Source: Pseudomonadales bacterium
GTDB lineage: Bacteria; Pseudomonadota; Gammaproteobacteria; Pseudomonadales; Azotimanducaceae
Assembly (NCBI GenBank): GCA_029244465.1
Contig: JAQWQN010000201.1
Span: 1-33,796, forward strand
Direction: 5' to 3'
DNA: 33,796 nt
Positions within the stretch are counted from its first letter, which is position 1. Each line of letters opens with the position of its first letter. A program made the position numbers and the translations under genes. The notes under the pieces were generated by a model that ran no database searches, was not told the DNA's origin, and was given only the letters and a program-made list of their open reading frames with translations. This document shows positions 32,584 to 33,796 of this stretch, in pieces.

Positions 32584-33771
32584 TTAGATTGCTTCGAATA
32601 GGCCCGCCGCGCCCATACCTTTGCCAATGCACATCGAGACGATGCCGTATTTTTGATTTCTGCGCTGAAGTTCTCGCAGTAGACCACCGGTTAACCTTGC
32701 GCCTGTCATACCAAAGGGGTGACCGATGGCAATGGAACCGCCGTTGACGTTGTACTTCTGATTGTCTATTCCCAGCCTGTCACGACAATACAGACATTGG
32801 CTAGCGAACGCCTCGTTGAGTTCCACCAGGTCGATGTCATCGAGCGTAAGGCCTGTGTAGTCCAACAGTTTCGGAATAGCAAAGACGGGGCCGATGCCCA
32901 TTTCGTCTGGTTCGCAACCGGCAACGGTAAAACCACGAAAGTAGCCCATCGGTTCCAAGCCGAGTTGTTCAGCTTTCTTCTCCGTCATGAGCAAAGCCAT
33001 CGCTGCGCCATCCGAAAGTTGTGAGGCGTTGCCAGCGGTGACGCTGCCGCCTTCTTCGAACGCTGGGTCTAAGCTTTGTAATGCCTCGATCGTGGTACTG
33101 GGTCGATTGCATTCATCGCGATCGACGACGCCGGAGACGATCTCGGTTTCTTTTGTGGCCTTGTCGATGACCTTGCGCCATTGCACATTCATCGGAGCGA
33201 TTTCCTCGGCGATGAAGCCTGCTTCGTTGGCTTTCGCGTAACGTTGCTGAGATTGCAATGCATACTGATCTTGAGCATCACGCGTGACTTGGTATCGACG
33301 GGCGACGACCTCAGCCGTATTGCCCATGGCCATAAACATGTCCGGCATTGCTTCGGTGAGACGTGCATTTTCCTCATATTCAGCAGGTTTGCCGCGGTCT
33401 AGACCTGTGATGGATTCAACGCCACCAGCCATCATCACTTCTGCGCACCCGGAGTTGATTTGAGTCGCTGCGAAAGCAATAGAATTTAGTCCAGATGAAC
33501 AGGCACGGCTGATTGTCGTTGCCGGAACCGTGATGGGTAGATTAGATAGAGCGACGGCGTGGCGTGCCACGTTCGCCGATTGCTCACCGACCTGTCGGCC
33601 GCAGCCGAGAATGACATCTTCGATGACACCCGGATCAACACCTGGATTGCGCTCCAAAAGCGCATTTATGCAGTGCGCGACCAAGTCATCTGAGCGCGTT
33701 AAGTTGAATGTTCCCCTGTGGGCCTTAGCTAGACCAGTGCGGATAACGTCAACAATGACAACTTTGTCCAT
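32584..33771 (-). CDS. acetyl-CoA C-acyltransferase (thiolase)
   Basis: A 395-aa thiolase, complete. The nucleophile is Cys91 in SRACSSGL, with NEAF at 319-322, GHP with His351 in IAIGHPFGMTGAR, and Cys381 in the C-terminal CIGKGMG. It cleaves 3-ketoacyl-CoA in beta-oxidation or condenses acetyl-CoA; the sequence alone does not separate the two. ATG at 33771 with GGGGGAGAG about 6 nt upstream. It is 40 bp before the Tat/Fe-S reductase start and is the visible first gene of the thiolase-reductase-larB-larE run. The last 25 bases of the window lie upstream of it and hold nothing more. Confidence 0.95.
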   Translation of the reverse strand: MDKVVIVDVIRTGLAKAHRGTFNLTRSDDLVAHCINALLERNPGVDPGVIEDVILGCGRQVGEQSANVARHAVALSNLPITVPATTISRACSSGLNSIAFAATQINSGCAEVMMAGGVESITGLDRGKPAEYEENARLTEAMPDMFMAMGNTAEVVARRYQVTRDAQDQYALQSQQRYAKANEAGFIAEEIAPMNVQWRKVIDKATKETEIVSGVVDRDECNRPSTTIEALQSLDPAFEEGGSVTAGNASQLSDGAAMALLMTEKKAEQLGLEPMGYFRGFTVAGCEPDEMGIGPVFAIPKLLDYTGLTLDDIDLVELNEAFASQCLYCRDRLGIDNQKYNVNGGSIAIGHPFGMTGARLTGGLLRELQRRNQKYGIVSMCIGKGMGAAGLFEAI

Positions 33772-33796
33772 TAACTCTCTCCCCCAATTGTGTTCG

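Overview
The window looks like an ordinary chromosomal segment of a Gram-negative bacterium, most likely a marine or environmental gammaproteobacterium. The evidence is gene content: AcnA-type aconitase, oligopeptidase B, full-length Lhr helicase, NudC with its zinc finger, CaiA-like acyl-CoA dehydrogenase, FadA-like thiolase, a Tat-exported aldo/keto reductase, a lipoprotein-type gamma-glutamyltransferase, and moderate GC. The taxonomic guess is inference. I see no rRNA, tRNA, CRISPR array, phage block, transposase or integrase.

Layout. 82-4979 (-): Lhr helicase followed by a translationally coupled methyltransferase-like gene. 5036-7089 (+): small membrane protein, CoA-transferase/hydrolase and a tiny zinc-ribbon protein. 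7106-10354 (-): acyl-CoA dehydrogenase abutting oligopeptidase B. 10502-11697 (+): an SRAP/YedK DNA-protein crosslink sensor coupled to an unknown beta-rich protein, preceded by three stacked inverted repeats. 11681-13681 (-): a fused Gfo/Idh/MocA plus aldo/keto reductase. 13962-15330: small exported protein, a 10-bp tandem repeat and a frameshifted, N-terminally truncated SDR. 15354-18473: histidine phosphatase (+), then a YcaQ-like protein overlapping a rhodanese (-). 18556-20292 (+): gamma-glutamyltransferase. 20577-25250 (+): Hsp20, a voltage-gated-type K+ channel with a C-terminal zinc ribbon, aconitase, and an HAD phosphatase split by one in-frame TAA. 25813-27293: TerB-like gene (-) divergent from a decayed exported-protein gene (+). 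27322-28616 (-): NudC coupled to a cysteine-rich protein. 28810-29706 (+): aldo/keto reductase. 29703-33771 (-): thiolase, Tat/Fe-S aldo/keto reductase, LarB and LarE.

Functional themes are acyl-CoA metabolism (CoA-transferase, acyl-CoA dehydrogenase, thiolase), redox chemistry (three aldo/keto reductase domains), DNA repair (Lhr, SRAP, YcaQ-like), NAD(H) housekeeping (NudC), and nickel-pincer cofactor synthesis (LarB, LarE, but no LarC or LarA here). Three genes are broken: the SDR by several frameshifts, the HAD gene by one nonsense codon, and the 26372 gene by two single-base homopolymer losses plus a TAG. That is either real local decay or assembly error.

I did not find a clearly new multi-gene system. 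The best leads are the twin perfect hairpins between hsp20 and the K+ channel, the palindrome cluster upstream of the SRAP gene with its uncharacterised partner, the oxidoreductase fusion, the LarB-LarE/Fe-S reductase cluster, and a repeated intergenic 10-mer.
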